DNA of 64,000 nucleotides from CADCVQ01 sp038260305 (GTDB taxonomy: Bacteria; Actinomycetota; Thermoleophilia; Solirubrobacterales; Solirubrobacteraceae). Each line of letters begins with the position of its first letter. Positions within the stretch are counted from its first letter, which is position 1. Below are positions 7,878 through 16,805 of the stretch, piece after piece. The notes below the pieces were generated by a model. It did no database searches. It worked only from the letters and a program-made list of their open reading frames with translations, and was not told the origin of the DNA. Location: NCBI GenBank assembly GCA_038260305.1, contig JBBSNY010000014.1, forward strand, positions 31,109 through 95,108, in the 5' to 3' direction. The position numbers were made by a program, and so were the translations under genes.

Positions 7878-8599
7878 GCTCGCGACCACGCCGCGGCCGA
7901 GCGATCCTGTCGCTCGGGCTCCCGTTCGCCGCACTCGCCTACTTCCTCGCCGCGCCGGCGCTGCCGGCGCTACCGGCCGGCGATGCGACCGAGCTCGTCG
8001 CGGGTGGGCTCGGCGTCCTGCTTGTCGCCGGCTCCGGGCTGTCGTTGCTGGCGCTACGCGACTCGGCGGTCGCGCTGGCGCTCGTCCTGCTCGGCGCGGG
8101 CCTGCTCGTGGGCGCCCTCAACGCCGGGGGGGTCGGCGCGGGGGCGAACGTCATCGAGGCTCTGGCCGCGGCCGGCGGCGGCCTGCTGTTCGCGCGCTTC
8201 CTTGACGGGCCCGTGATCGCCGTCTGCGTCGCGCTGTTCGTCGCGCTCGTCGACATCTGGTCGGTCGCGACCGGCCCGACCGCGAAGCTGATCGCGGCCG
8301 GCACGGCGGTCGACGACCCGCTGTCCTTCGACCTGCCGGCGTGGGGCGGGGGCAGTGCGGGCCACCTCGGGCTCAGCGACGCCGTCTTCCTCGCGATCTT
8401 CGCCGGCTGGGCGCTGCAACTGGGCCTGCGCCGCGGCACGACGATCGCCTGCCTCGCGCTCAGTCTCGTCGCGACGATCGCCGTCAGCGTCGCCGTCGGT
8501 CGGTCGGTGCCGGCGATCCCGCTGCTTTCGGCGGCGTTCCTTCTGCCGAACGCCGATCTCCTCACGGCGCTGCTGCGCCGTGACGCGACCGAGTCGTAG
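7850..8599 (+). CDS. Polytopic membrane protein of unknown function
   Basis: From GTG 7850 the protein has 249 residues. It overlaps the preceding gene by 28 bp; a CTG at 7874 in the CTGA junction is an alternative start. At least seven hydrophobic segments are spread over the whole length, with few charged residues, and the loop DLPAWGGGSAGHLGLSDA lies between later spans. I recognise no catalytic motif. The proximity to the UDG-like gene suggests one transcript with it, with no clear functional link. Confidence 0.55.
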   Translation: MVRRPAALLSSRPRRGRAILSLGLPFAALAYFLAAPALPALPAGDATELVAGGLGVLLVAGSGLSLLALRDSAVALALVLLGAGLLVGALNAGGVGAGANVIEALAAAGGGLLFARFLDGPVIAVCVALFVALVDIWSVATGPTAKLIAAGTAVDDPLSFDLPAWGGGSAGHLGLSDAVFLAIFAGWALQLGLRRGTTIACLALSLVATIAVSVAVGRSVPAIPLLSAAFLLPNADLLTALLRRDATES

Positions 8600-8603
8600 C
8601 GAA

Positions 8604-8621
8604 GGCGGGCCACGACCCGCC
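8604..8621. terminator. Hairpin between convergent genes
   Basis: GGCGGG (8604-8609) pairs with CCCGCC (8616-8621) across a 6-nt loop in the gap between two convergent genes. It could end transcription from both sides. Confidence 0.45.
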
Positions 8622-8649
8622 CTCGCAGTTCCCGGGCCGCCGCGGCGGC

Positions 8650-9993
8650 TCAGCTCATGGGCCGCGACGCGATCTGGGCGAGTGACGGCGTAAGCAGGCC
8701 GTAGCCCACGATCGCAGTGCCGCTGACCGGGTCGATCGCGGCCACCGGCGCGGGGAACACGGCGCTGTCGGCGGCGCTGACGAGCTCCGCCGGGCCGAAT
8801 GCGGCGACTCCCGCAGGACGGACGTTGGCGAGCACGAGCGTGGGACCTCGCGAGCCGTAATCGTCACCTGCGACGCCGGAGCGCCATGCGACGAGCTGCG
8901 CGCCCTGTGTGTCCACAGCCGCGTCGCCAAGCACGGCGTCGATACCGGCCGGCGACAGCCGCTCGGCGGCGCCGATGTGGCCGTTGGTCACCTGCGACGC
9001 CTCGACCGTGTAGTTCGTGCCGTCGAAGCCCGTGTAGGTGAGCAGCGCGTCGTCGCCGATCGCGAGCAGGCGCAGGCCGGGTGCCGAGACGGGGCGTCCC
9101 TCAGCGCCGGTCTTCCCAACCGTGGCGACCTTGCGCGCGGGACCGAAGCCGTGGCCGGGAGCGGCCGTGGCGAACCACACGAGCGCCGAAGTGCCGGACT
9201 CGCCCTCGCTGACGCGCTGGCTCTCCCAAGCCACCGCCAGGCGCCGATCGTCGTTGACGACCGCCTGCAGCTTGGACTGCACCCCGGCGCCGAGCTTGTG
9301 GACCGCTCCGACGGTGCCCTTCGGGCCGATGTGGCGTGCACGGATCTCGTGGGAGTCCTCGTAGACGACGAGGATGTCGCCCTTGGCGCCGACGGCGACC
9401 GTCGCACCGCGTGCGCGGTCGGACACCGCGAAGTGCAGCTTGGCCGTGAACGCACTCGATCCGGGCTTGCGCACGAACACGGTGCGTGTCTTCGAAATCG
9501 ACCCGGTGACGAGCGCCATGAGCCCGGCGTGGTTGGACGCAAGCGCGTAGAGCTGCTGACCCTTGGGCCCCGGGACGGTGTGCTGGACGCCGAGGCCGGC
9601 CGGCGTGCCGAAGCGCGTGACGATCTTGCTCGAGTCATCGATCGTGCCGGCGTTCGGACCGGAGCTCGCCAGCGTGCGGCCGGCGACGGCGATGTGATCC
9701 TTGGCATACGTCACCACGGACTGACCCCAGAAGGACAGCGGGTTCGTAGACGTCACCGCGCCCGCCGGCGTGATCGTGGCGAGCTGTGTCGAGAACCCTC
9801 CGCGGCTGTTCGGTGCCAGCACGACACCATGCCCGGCTGCGGTGAAGACGCTCTGGGCGGGGGCGCCGAGAGCATCGGGGATCGTCGCGGGTGCGGTCCA
9901 TGGGCCTGCCGCGGAGGCGGCGGCGGGGGTGGCGGCGGCTGTGGTCGCCAGCGCTGCCAGCGCCAGGGCGAGGAACTTGGGTGTAGGTCTCAT
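8650..9993 (-). CDS. Secreted protein, possibly beta-propeller
   Basis: From ATG 9993 the product is 447 residues. It has a clear Sec signal (MRPTPKFLALALAALATTAAA, cleavage probably after an Ala around residue 29). The mature part contains repeated blocks about 60 residues apart that include short beta-rich phrases such as GDILVVYEDS, RRLAVAWES and ALLTYTGFDG. This pattern suggests a beta-propeller or similar repeat fold. No catalytic motif or anchor is visible, so it is probably released or surface-associated. It is transcribed alone and converges on the upstream operon. Confidence 0.6.
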   Translation of the reverse strand: MRPTPKFLALALAALATTAAATPAAASAAGPWTAPATIPDALGAPAQSVFTAAGHGVVLAPNSRGGFSTQLATITPAGAVTSTNPLSFWGQSVVTYAKDHIAVAGRTLASSGPNAGTIDDSSKIVTRFGTPAGLGVQHTVPGPKGQQLYALASNHAGLMALVTGSISKTRTVFVRKPGSSAFTAKLHFAVSDRARGATVAVGAKGDILVVYEDSHEIRARHIGPKGTVGAVHKLGAGVQSKLQAVVNDDRRLAVAWESQRVSEGESGTSALVWFATAAPGHGFGPARKVATVGKTGAEGRPVSAPGLRLLAIGDDALLTYTGFDGTNYTVEASQVTNGHIGAAERLSPAGIDAVLGDAAVDTQGAQLVAWRSGVAGDDYGSRGPTLVLANVRPAGVAAFGPAELVSAADSAVFPAPVAAIDPVSGTAIVGYGLLTPSLAQIASRPMS

Positions 9994-10195
9994 ACCTAGG
10001 CAACGACAGGGGCCTAACAAGGTTGCGCCGGCTCTGCCCCGAACGGGGTGCGCCGCTCCGCTGCAGCCGCTGCGGGCGTTACGGGCATCGACCGCGCCGC
10101 CGAACCGGAGTGGTCGCACTCACGGTGTCCAGTCGCGGGCCGATGCGTGAACCATCCGGACCCACCTCCAGATCCATACGAGGACGAGCCGCCGG

Positions 10196-11137
10196 CTACG
10201 GCTCGAGCAGGATCTTGCCGAGCTTGCCGCCCGCGGCGAAGCGCGCGTACGCCGCCGCGACGTCGTCGAGCCCGTAGACCTCCGCGACCGGCACCCGCAG
10301 CGTGCCGCGTGCGAATCCAGGCAGCACTTCGCGCTCGATCGCGCGCGCCGTCATCGCCTTCTCCTCCAGCGGCCGGGCGCGCAGCGTCGAGGCGCGCAGA
10401 CTCGCGCGCTTGCTCATGAGCGCCATCAGGTTGATCTCGGTCTTCGCGCCCGCCGCGACGCCGATGACGACGATCCGGCCGTTCGTCGCGAGCGCCTTGA
10501 GGTCGCCCTTGAGGTTCGGGGCGCCGACGAGCTCGAGCACGACATCGAACGGGCCGTGCTGCTCGAAGCCGTCGGGCTCGATGACGACATCGGCGCCGAG
10601 CGCGACGCAAGCCGCGTGCGCGTCGGTGTTGCGCACGCTCGCCGTCACGTGCGCGCCGGCCGCGTGGGCGAGCTGGATCGCCGCCGTGCCGACGCCGCCG
10701 GCGGCGCCGTTGACGAGCAGCCGCTCGCCCGCGCGCAGGCCCGCCTGCATGAAGACGGCGTCGTGGGCCGTCGTGAAGACCTCCGGCAGGCCGCCTGCAG
10801 CGGGGAAGTCGACGCTCGCGGGGACGGGCATGAGCTGGCGCTCGTGCACGACCGCAAGCTCGGCCTGCCCACCGCCGCCGACGATCCCCATGACCCGGTC
10901 GCCCTCGGCAAAGCGCGTCGCGCCCGCCCCGAGCGCCTCGACGACACCCGCGAGCTCGAGGCCCGGGATGTCCTGCGGACTACCTGCAGGCGCCGGGTAG
11001 CGCCCCGCGAGCTGCATCATGTCGGCGCCGTTGAGGCCGGCGCCGTGCACGCGCACGAGCACCTGGCCGGCCCCAGGCTCCGGGTCGGGATGCTGCTCGA
11101 CGAGGACCTTGCCGTCGCGGATCGTTGCGGCTCGCAT
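10196..11137 (-). CDS. MDR-superfamily NAD(P)H:quinone oxidoreductase
   Basis: The 313-residue length and motifs fit a zinc-free medium-chain reductase of the quinone oxidoreductase (PIG3/QOR) group. It has the N-terminal GroES-like fold with GLNGADMMQLAGRYP, the GDRVMG loop, and the nucleotide-binding NGAAGGVGTAAIQLA near residue 145. The catalytic zinc Cys/His set of alcohol dehydrogenases is absent. Reduction of quinones or enones with NADPH is the expected activity, but the substrate is unknown. A TAGACT hexamer 8 bp before the ATG supports the start. It is divergent from the M48 protease gene. Confidence 0.8.
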   Translation of the reverse strand: MRAATIRDGKVLVEQHPDPEPGAGQVLVRVHGAGLNGADMMQLAGRYPAPAGSPQDIPGLELAGVVEALGAGATRFAEGDRVMGIVGGGGQAELAVVHERQLMPVPASVDFPAAGGLPEVFTTAHDAVFMQAGLRAGERLLVNGAAGGVGTAAIQLAHAAGAHVTASVRNTDAHAACVALGADVVIEPDGFEQHGPFDVVLELVGAPNLKGDLKALATNGRIVVIGVAAGAKTEINLMALMSKRASLRASTLRARPLEEKAMTARAIEREVLPGFARGTLRVPVAEVYGLDDVAAAYARFAAGGKLGKILLEP

Positions 11138-11145
11138 GGGATCGG

Positions 11146-11151
11146 AGTCTA
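11146..11151 (-). promoter_or_regulatory. -10 hexamer TAGACT before the quinone oxidoreductase gene
   Basis: On the minus strand TAGACT lies 8 bp upstream of ATG 11137. A leaderless transcript is predicted. Confidence 0.45.
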
Positions 11152-11251
11152 TGACTCACCGACGCGGCCGCTTCGCGCTCGAGGCCGACTTCGAGCAGTT
11201 GCACCCGCTCGTGCCCGACCCGCGCCGACGCACCCCGAGCGCGCGAAGGCG

Positions 11252-11257
11252 TAGGCT
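11252..11257 (+). promoter_or_regulatory. -10 hexamer TAGGCT before the M48 protease gene
   Basis: TAGGCT lies 6 bp upstream of GTG 11264, with no Shine-Dalgarno between. This fits a leaderless start. Confidence 0.5.
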
Positions 11258-11263
11258 CAGGTC

Positions 11264-12304
11264 GTGGCCCTTCCCGCCGAGGCGTATCGGCTGACGAACA
11301 TCTCGTCGAAGGCGTACGAGCACCCCGCCGACCGCGCCGCGACCGCCGCGCTCGGCGCGATACCGATGCTCGACCTGGTCGTGCGCAAAGTCATCGAGCT
11401 CGGCTACGAGCGCGCGCTGCGCCAGCAGTACCTCGGCTCGTCGGTGCGCCTCGGCCCCGACCAGCTGCCGCGCATCTGGAACGCCTACCAGCGCGCGCTC
11501 GCGGCCCTCGACATGCCGGAGGAGTACGACCTCTACCTCACGCAGCAGCCGCTCGCGAACGCCGCGACGATCGGCGCCGGCAAGCCGATCATCGTGCTGA
11601 ACTCCGCGACGGTCGCGCTGCTCGACGAGCGCGGCATCGAGGCCGTCATCGGCCACGAGCTCGGCCACATCCTGTCCGACCACGTCGTCTACCGGACCGT
11701 GCTGATGGTGCTGATCCAGCTCGGCAGCTCCGTGCGGCTGCCGATCCCCGGTGGCAACCTGCCGCTGCTCGCGGTGCGCTACGCACTGCTCGAATGGTCG
11801 CGCGCCGCCGAGCTGTCGTGCGACCGCGCGGCGGCGCTGACGACCCGCGACCCGCGTGTCGTCTGCAAGATGCTGATGGCGATGTCAGGCGGGGCCTGCG
11901 CCGACGAGCTCAACCTCGACGCCTTCGAGCGCCAGGCGATGGAGTACACCGAGGGCGGCGCCGGCCTCGACCGCCTGCAGCGGATGTTCTCGGACCTCAA
12001 CCTCAGCCACAGCATGCCGGTCAAGCGCGTGCACGAGCTCATGGCGTGGGTGCGCGGCGGCGACTTCGACCGCATCGTCGGCGGCGAGTACCCGCGCCGC
12101 GACGACGCCCCCAAGCCGCCCACGGAGGAGGCGGCGGACGCCGCGGCGCACTACTCCGACATCTTCAAGTCGATGTTCAAGGAGGTCGGCGAGCAGGTCT
12201 CGACCGCCGGCCATCAGCTCAGCGACTGGCTACGCACGCGGCAGGAGTCCTCCGGCGCGTCGAAGTCCGGCGACGACCCGCCGGAGTCGGACGGTTCGAA
12301 GTAG
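11264..12304 (+). CDS. M48-family zinc metalloprotease
   Basis: This 346-residue protein carries the zinc-binding motif GHELGHILSDH near residues 128-138. The third-ligand Glu lies in WSRAAELSCDRAAAL near 180, as in HtpX/Ste24-like M48 peptidases. Hydrophobic segments around 145-175 may touch the membrane, but the four-helix topology of true HtpX is lacking, so it belongs with soluble or peripheral M48 proteins. The C-terminal 80 residues are acidic and polar. It probably degrades misfolded or membrane-associated protein. The following YceH gene has its -10 hexamer overlapping this stop codon. Confidence 0.8.
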   Translation: MALPAEAYRLTNISSKAYEHPADRAATAALGAIPMLDLVVRKVIELGYERALRQQYLGSSVRLGPDQLPRIWNAYQRALAALDMPEEYDLYLTQQPLANAATIGAGKPIIVLNSATVALLDERGIEAVIGHELGHILSDHVVYRTVLMVLIQLGSSVRLPIPGGNLPLLAVRYALLEWSRAAELSCDRAAALTTRDPRVVCKMLMAMSGGACADELNLDAFERQAMEYTEGGAGLDRLQRMFSDLNLSHSMPVKRVHELMAWVRGGDFDRIVGGEYPRRDDAPKPPTEEAADAAAHYSDIFKSMFKEVGEQVSTAGHQLSDWLRTRQESSGASKSGDDPPESDGSK

Positions 12305-12307
12305 CCT
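12302..12307 (+). promoter_or_regulatory. -10 hexamer TAGCCT overlapping the preceding stop codon
   Basis: TAGCCT begins with the TAG stop of the protease gene and lies 7 bp before GTG 12315. This suggests a separate leaderless transcript inside an apparent operon. Confidence 0.45.
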
Positions 12308-12314
12308 CCCGGCC

Positions 12315-12974
12315 GTGGACCTCACGGCCTCGGAGATCCGGGTGCTCGGCTGCCTCATCGAGAAGCAGCGCACGACGCCGGACACCTATCCGCTGACGCT
12401 GAACGCGCTGCGCACGGCGTGCAACCAGTCGACCGCGCGCGACCCCGTCGTGCGCTACGACGACGAGACGGTGCGCGACGCGATGAACCGCCTGCATCGC
12501 CGTCGCTGGGGCCGCCTCGCCGGCGGCGGTCGGGCGCCGAAGTACCGCCACCTGCTCGACGAGGCGCTGACCCGCGCGCCCGACGAGCTGGCGATGCTGT
12601 GCGTGCTCATGCTGCGCGGGCCGCAGACCCCGGGGGAGCTCAAGCAGCGCACCGACCGCCTGCATCGCTTCGCCGACCTCGCGGCGATCCACGAGACGCT
12701 GCGCCGGCTCGTCGAGCGCGGCCTCGTCGCACAGCTCGCGCGCCGACCGGGGCAGAAGGAGGAGCGCTACGCGCAGCTGCTCGGCGAGGACACCGACGCG
12801 ACCGCCGCGACCCCCTACGTGGCGCCGCCGGCGGCAGCTCCGTCGCCCGCCGCGCCGGCGCCGCGCGCTCCGGCGTACGCGGCCGACCCGGCGCTCGAAC
12901 AGCGGGTCGCGGCGCTCGAGGCGCAGGTCGCCTCCATGCAGGCGGATCTGCGCGCCCTCACCGACCTGCTCTGA
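12315..12974 (+). CDS. YceH-family (DUF480) tandem winged-helix protein
   Basis: The N-terminus (VLGCLIEKQRTTPDTYPLTLNAL continuing to ACNQSTARDPVV) is diagnostic of the YceH/DUF480 family. Its known structure has two winged-helix domains. The 219 residues include both domains up to about 160, then a Pro/Ala linker and a C-terminal coiled coil (LEQRVAALEAQVASMQADL). No experimentally settled function is known to me, though DNA binding is plausible. The start is the GTG at 12315, supported by the -10 hexamer. Confidence 0.9.
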   Translation: MDLTASEIRVLGCLIEKQRTTPDTYPLTLNALRTACNQSTARDPVVRYDDETVRDAMNRLHRRRWGRLAGGGRAPKYRHLLDEALTRAPDELAMLCVLMLRGPQTPGELKQRTDRLHRFADLAAIHETLRRLVERGLVAQLARRPGQKEERYAQLLGEDTDATAATPYVAPPAAAPSPAAPAPRAPAYAADPALEQRVAALEAQVASMQADLRALTDLL

Positions 12975-13070
12975 AATCCCGCTGCAAGTCGGCATGCGGG
13001 CAGGCCATGAAGGGTTGGTCTGAGATGCGGACTGCCGCTACGCTGCGCGGTGGCCAGCAGTGTTCCTCTC

Positions 13071-13077
13071 GAAAAGG
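13071..13077 (+). promoter_or_regulatory. Ribosome-binding site deciding the carboxypeptidase start
   Basis: GAAAAGG is 6 bp upstream of ATG 13084. It abuts the alternative ATG 13078, so 13084 is the better-spaced start. Confidence 0.5.
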
Positions 13078-13083
13078 ATGTCG

Positions 13084-15450
13084 ATGCCCCGGCTCACGCT
13101 TCTCTCGCTCGGCATGGTCGCCGGGCTCCTCGCCGCGGCGCCCGCCGGCGCCGCCGTCACCCCGAAGTCCCTGCCGATCGTCGCCAAGACGCTGAAGGCC
13201 GCCAAGCGCGGTGCGTGCACGACGACGACCTACCGCGCTCCGCTGACGGGCTTTCTCGACGTGCGCCTGCGCGGCAGCGGTGACTGGGACCTCACGGTCA
13301 AGGACGCAAGCGGCCTGACGCTCGCCACCTCCGACGCCTTCGGTGGGCGCGAGGTCGGGCAGGCCTGGGTGCGCGGGGGCCAGCGCATCAGCGCCGTCGG
13401 CTGCCGCCATCGCGGCGCGAGCTCGACGGCGAAGACGACCTTCCGGCTGTCGGCGATCGCGCTGCCGAAGCTGCCGTTGGGCATCGCCCAGGTGCTTCGC
13501 GTCCGCGGCTCGGAGCAGCAGCTCTCCAAGCTCGAGGCCGCCGGCCTCGACGTCACCGAGTCGCGCGGCAACGGCTGGGCGGACGTCGTCGTCAGTGGCC
13601 TCAAGGACCTGACGAGCGTCATCACGTCGGGCCTGCACTACAGCGTGCGCATCGCCAACCTCGTCAAGGCGTTCCAGAGCGATCGCGCCGCCGATCGCCG
13701 CTACACCGCGCGCGTCGGCGAGGGCGGCTCGCCGCTGCCGACCGGGCGCACGACGTACCGCACGTACGCCGACATCCAGACCGAGCTCAAGGCCCTCGTC
13801 GACGACAACCCCGGGCTCGTGCGCAAGAAGGTCTTCGGGACCTCCTACCAGGGCCGCGAGATCTCCGGTGTCGAGATCTCCAAGAACGTCAACGCCGACG
13901 ACGGGCGCCCGATCTTCTTCTTCATGGCGTTGCATCACGCGCGTGAGTGGCCGTCCGCCGAGGCCGCGATGGAGTTCGCGCACCTACTCGTCCAGCAGCA
14001 GGGCGACACGCGCATCGCCGACCTGCTCACGCGGGAGCGGATCGTCATCCTGCCGCTCGTCAACCCCGACGGCTACATCTCCTCCCGCGGGGCGTTCGAC
14101 GTCGGCGACTCACTCACCAGCCAGAACCCCAACGTCACGCTCGTCGAGGCGATCGCGCCGCCCGGCGGCCTGTTCGCCTACCGGCGCAAGAACTGCGACG
14201 GCGTGTTGTTGCCCTCGCTGCCCTGCGAGCTCTCGGTGGGCGTCGACCCGAACCGAAACTACGGCTACAACTGGGGCGGCTCGGGCAGCTCCTCAGACAT
14301 CACGTCGCAGAGCTACCACGGTCCCGGACCGCGCTCGGAGCCCGAGACCCAGGCCGTCTGGAACTTCGTCCGCACGCACCAGGTGACGACGCTGATCACG
14401 CTGCACAACGTCGCCGCGCTCGTCCTGCGCCCGCCGGGTACGAGCGGCGCCGGGATGGCGCCCGACGAGGCGAAGATGAAGGCGCTCGGCGACGCCATGG
14501 GCACGGCGGCCGGCTACACGTCGGAGTTCGGCTACCAGCTCTACGACACCGCGGGGACGACCGAGGACGACTCCTACGCGGCGACCGGCGGCTACGGCTA
14601 CACGATCGAGATGGGCCCGCCCGGCGGCGACTTCCACATGCCTTACCAGACGGGTGTCGTTGACGAGTGGACCGGCAACAACGCGCACTCCGGCAACAAG
14701 GGCGGCCTGAAGGAGGCGCTGCTGCTCGCCGCGACGGCGGCCGCCAGCGACGCCGATCACGCGATCGTCCAGGGCTCGGCGCCGGCCGGGAAGCTCCTGC
14801 GGCTGCGCAAGAGCTTCGTGACGAACACGAGCGCCTACTGCAAGCAGGGCATCGAGCCGGTCGTGAACATCGGACTGCCGACGATCTGCCTGACCGGCCA
14901 GAAGCCGCCGATCGCGATCGACGACACGCTCGACTCGACGACGACGGTGCCGTCGACCGGCGCGTACGCCTGGCACATCGACCCGTCGACGCGGCCGTTC
15001 GTCTTCGCAACCGGCGCGAAGGAGAACTACACGCTGACGTGCGAGCAGCCCGACGGCACGGTGATGGAGCGGCTGTCGCTCGTCATCGACCGCGGCCAGA
15101 CGGTGAACCTGAACATCGGCTGCGGCGCGGGCACGACGACGTTCGGCAACCGCGCCGCGGTCGGCGGCAGCCCCGACGCGCCGGCGGGCACGACCTCACC
15201 GACGGTCAACGGCGTGCCGGTGCCGGCGGGGGTCACGGCAACGTCGAAGGCGAAGCCAAAGCAGCTCACCGCCGTACAGAAGCGTGCGGCGCTGCGCAGC
15301 GCGTGTACGAAGCAGGCGAAGAAGGTCAAGGCCGCCACGAAGCGCTCGGCGGCGCTGAAGTCGTGCACGAAGCGCTACGGCAAGCAGCCGGCGGCGAACA
15401 ACAAGTCTTCGGCGAAGAAGCCGAGCGCGTCGTCGAAGAGCCGGTCGTAG
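13084..15450 (+). CDS. Secreted M14-family zinc carboxypeptidase
   Basis: This 788-residue protein has a signal peptide (PRLTLLSLGMVAGLLAAAPA, cleavage near residue 23). About 220 residues of N-terminal domain precede the M14 peptidase domain. Zinc ligands are in HHAREWP (H-x2-E, near 283) and the His of LITLHN (near 437). The substrate-anchoring DPNRNYGYNWGG is present, and the catalytic Glu lies in YTIEMGPP near 507. It should remove C-terminal residues from extracellular peptides. The C-terminal 100 residues are Lys/Ser/Ala-rich and low-complexity, as in cell-wall-interacting tails. The start is chosen by RBS spacing. Confidence 0.85.
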   Translation: MPRLTLLSLGMVAGLLAAAPAGAAVTPKSLPIVAKTLKAAKRGACTTTTYRAPLTGFLDVRLRGSGDWDLTVKDASGLTLATSDAFGGREVGQAWVRGGQRISAVGCRHRGASSTAKTTFRLSAIALPKLPLGIAQVLRVRGSEQQLSKLEAAGLDVTESRGNGWADVVVSGLKDLTSVITSGLHYSVRIANLVKAFQSDRAADRRYTARVGEGGSPLPTGRTTYRTYADIQTELKALVDDNPGLVRKKVFGTSYQGREISGVEISKNVNADDGRPIFFFMALHHAREWPSAEAAMEFAHLLVQQQGDTRIADLLTRERIVILPLVNPDGYISSRGAFDVGDSLTSQNPNVTLVEAIAPPGGLFAYRRKNCDGVLLPSLPCELSVGVDPNRNYGYNWGGSGSSSDITSQSYHGPGPRSEPETQAVWNFVRTHQVTTLITLHNVAALVLRPPGTSGAGMAPDEAKMKALGDAMGTAAGYTSEFGYQLYDTAGTTEDDSYAATGGYGYTIEMGPPGGDFHMPYQTGVVDEWTGNNAHSGNKGGLKEALLLAATAAASDADHAIVQGSAPAGKLLRLRKSFVTNTSAYCKQGIEPVVNIGLPTICLTGQKPPIAIDDTLDSTTTVPSTGAYAWHIDPSTRPFVFATGAKENYTLTCEQPDGTVMERLSLVIDRGQTVNLNIGCGAGTTTFGNRAAVGGSPDAPAGTTSPTVNGVPVPAGVTATSKAKPKQLTAVQKRAALRSACTKQAKKVKAATKRSAALKSCTKRYGKQPAANNKSSAKKPSASSKSRS

Positions 15451-15542
15451 CCGACGCGGAGCGCGGCGCGCACGGCGCAGGCCGCGTCGCCGAAGACCAG
15501 GTCGGAGCGGACGCGGAGCGCGGCGCTGGAGGCGTCGCCACG

Positions 15543-16235
15543 CTGCGGCGCCCGCCCAGCGCGCGGCTCGCAACGTCCGCCGCCGCGCTCGCGGCGGCGT
15601 TCGTCGCACTGCTGATCGCCGTCGCGAGCGGCGCGCAGCCGCTCGCGCTCGACCACGACGTGACCGTATTCGTCGTGGCACACCGCGAGCCTTGGCTGAC
15701 GAGCGTCTTCGAAGCCCTGACGTGGCTCGGCAGCACGGCCGTGCTCGCGCCGCTCGCGCTGCTCGCCGGCGCCGGTCTGCGCCGCGCGACCGGGAGGTGG
15801 CGGCCGCTGGTCGTCCTCGCCGCGAGCCTCGCGGGGGCGTTCGGTCTCGCCCAACTCGTCAAGCACGCGGTCGGGCGTGCCCGGCCCGACGACCGCCTCG
15901 TGCACGCGATCGGCTACGCGTTCCCCTCCGGCCACGCAACGTCCGCGGCTGCCGGCTGGCTCGCCCTCACGATCCTCCTCGCGCGCGTTCTTCCGACACA
16001 CCGCCGCGCGCTCCTCATCGGCGCGCTCGCGGTCATCGCCCTGGTCGGCGCGTCGCGGGTCTACCTCGGCGTGCACTGGGCGTCGGACGTCCTCGGCGGC
16101 TGGGCGCTCGGCGGGCTGTGGCTGACGATCGTCCTCGCCTGCGCCAGCCGCGGAGCCTCGGGCCGGGCTACGCCGGCTCAGCTACAGGGAGACCGATCGC
16201 CACGCCGGCGGCCGCCATACGGCGGTCGTAGGTGA
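15543..16235 (+). CDS. PAP2-family membrane phosphatase
   Basis: The three phosphatase motifs are present in order: KHAVGRARPDDR, PSGHATSAAAGW, and SRVYLGVHWASDVLGGW. Five to six hydrophobic spans surround them. Such enzymes dephosphorylate lipid phosphates such as undecaprenyl diphosphate or phosphatidate. The start is unclear because no ATG, GTG or TTG lies between the upstream stop and the first span. CTG 15543 is used here, and a GTG at 15363 inside the upstream gene is an alternative. The last residues (GDRSPRRRPPYGGRR) read antisense into the vapC remnant, so the C-terminus may be altered. Confidence 0.7.
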   Translation: MRRPPSARLATSAAALAAAFVALLIAVASGAQPLALDHDVTVFVVAHREPWLTSVFEALTWLGSTAVLAPLALLAGAGLRRATGRWRPLVVLAASLAGAFGLAQLVKHAVGRARPDDRLVHAIGYAFPSGHATSAAAGWLALTILLARVLPTHRRALLIGALAVIALVGASRVYLGVHWASDVLGGWALGGLWLTIVLACASRGASGRATPAQLQGDRSPRRRPPYGGRR

Positions 16236-16359
16236 TCACGTAGTCAAGATCTCCCGCCAGCTCGCGTGCGGCCGTCAAATGAATCGCATCGAGGCTGCGT
16301 AGCCCCACTGCATCGAGGGCGCCGGCCGCGACAAGCAGCGTGTCGTCCAGATCGATCAG
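16168..16359 (-). pseudogene. Truncated PIN-domain toxin (vapC) remnant
   Basis: The 63 codons read LIDLDDTLLVAAGALDAVG, then LRSLDAIHLTAA and DYVITYDRRM, ending at TAG 16170-16168. This is the C-terminal half of a VapC PIN ribonuclease, with the third and fourth acidic positions (SLDAIHL, YDRR). The N-terminal half with the first Asp and the conserved Glu is missing. The fragment starts exactly at the stop region of the antitoxin gene, in a different frame, without its own start codon. An internal deletion joining antitoxin end to toxin middle is the simplest explanation. It overlaps the 3' end of the PAP2 gene on the other strand. Confidence 0.75.
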
Positions 16360-16613
16360 TCCGCCAGCACCTCCGACGGCAGCGGCACGCCAGGCAGCGG
16401 CTCCAGCGGCTCACCGAGATCAAGCACATCACCACGGGCAGGTGTCATCCGGCCACTTGCCACGAGGCGATCGACTGCGCTTTGGCATGGCACGGGGATG
16501 AGCAACGCGACTGGGCGGCCCCGGTCGGTGACCTCGATCGTCTCGCCGCCCTCGACTGCGCGCAGATGCTTGCTCGCCCGCTGACGAAGCTCACGAATGC
16601 CGATCGATCGCAT
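16356..16613 (-). CDS. Type II antitoxin (Phd/YefM-like, VapB)
   Basis: This 85-residue protein starts MRSIGIRELRQRASKHLRAV, followed by ETIEVTDRGRPVALLIPV. That is the canonical Phd/YefM N-terminal DNA-binding domain. The C-terminal half (RGDVLDLGEPLEPLPGVPLP) is the toxin-wrapping segment typical of VapB partners of PIN toxins. It ends SEVLAD just short of the usual length, where the toxin deletion begins. An AAGGAGGTG sequence lies 14 bp upstream of the ATG, a long spacing. With its toxin broken, it may persist as an autorepressor or anti-addiction module. Confidence 0.8.
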   Translation of the reverse strand: MRSIGIRELRQRASKHLRAVEGGETIEVTDRGRPVALLIPVPCQSAVDRLVASGRMTPARGDVLDLGEPLEPLPGVPLPSEVLAD

Positions 16614-16805
16614 GAGCTACTCGTAGCACCTCCTTCATGAACGATCGGCACTTCGCGGTGGACGCAGGGCACGGGTGCCCCTTCAAACATGACATGCGTG
16701 AACGAGCGGCACCTCTACGGCCGCGCGGCATCGACATGTCGATCTTTCAGCCGCGGGCCGGGCAGCGGCGGCTTGACGCGTGCGATCGACGGGAACCAGT
16801 CGGGC

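Noticed and set aside
10037..10048. CCCCGAACGGGG as a terminator
   Set aside because: The stem is only five base pairs with a 2-nt loop, no U-tract follows, and it lies in a promoter region rather than after a gene.
16168..16613. An active second VapBC system
   Set aside because: The toxin lacks its N-terminal half with two catalytic acidic residues and has no start codon.
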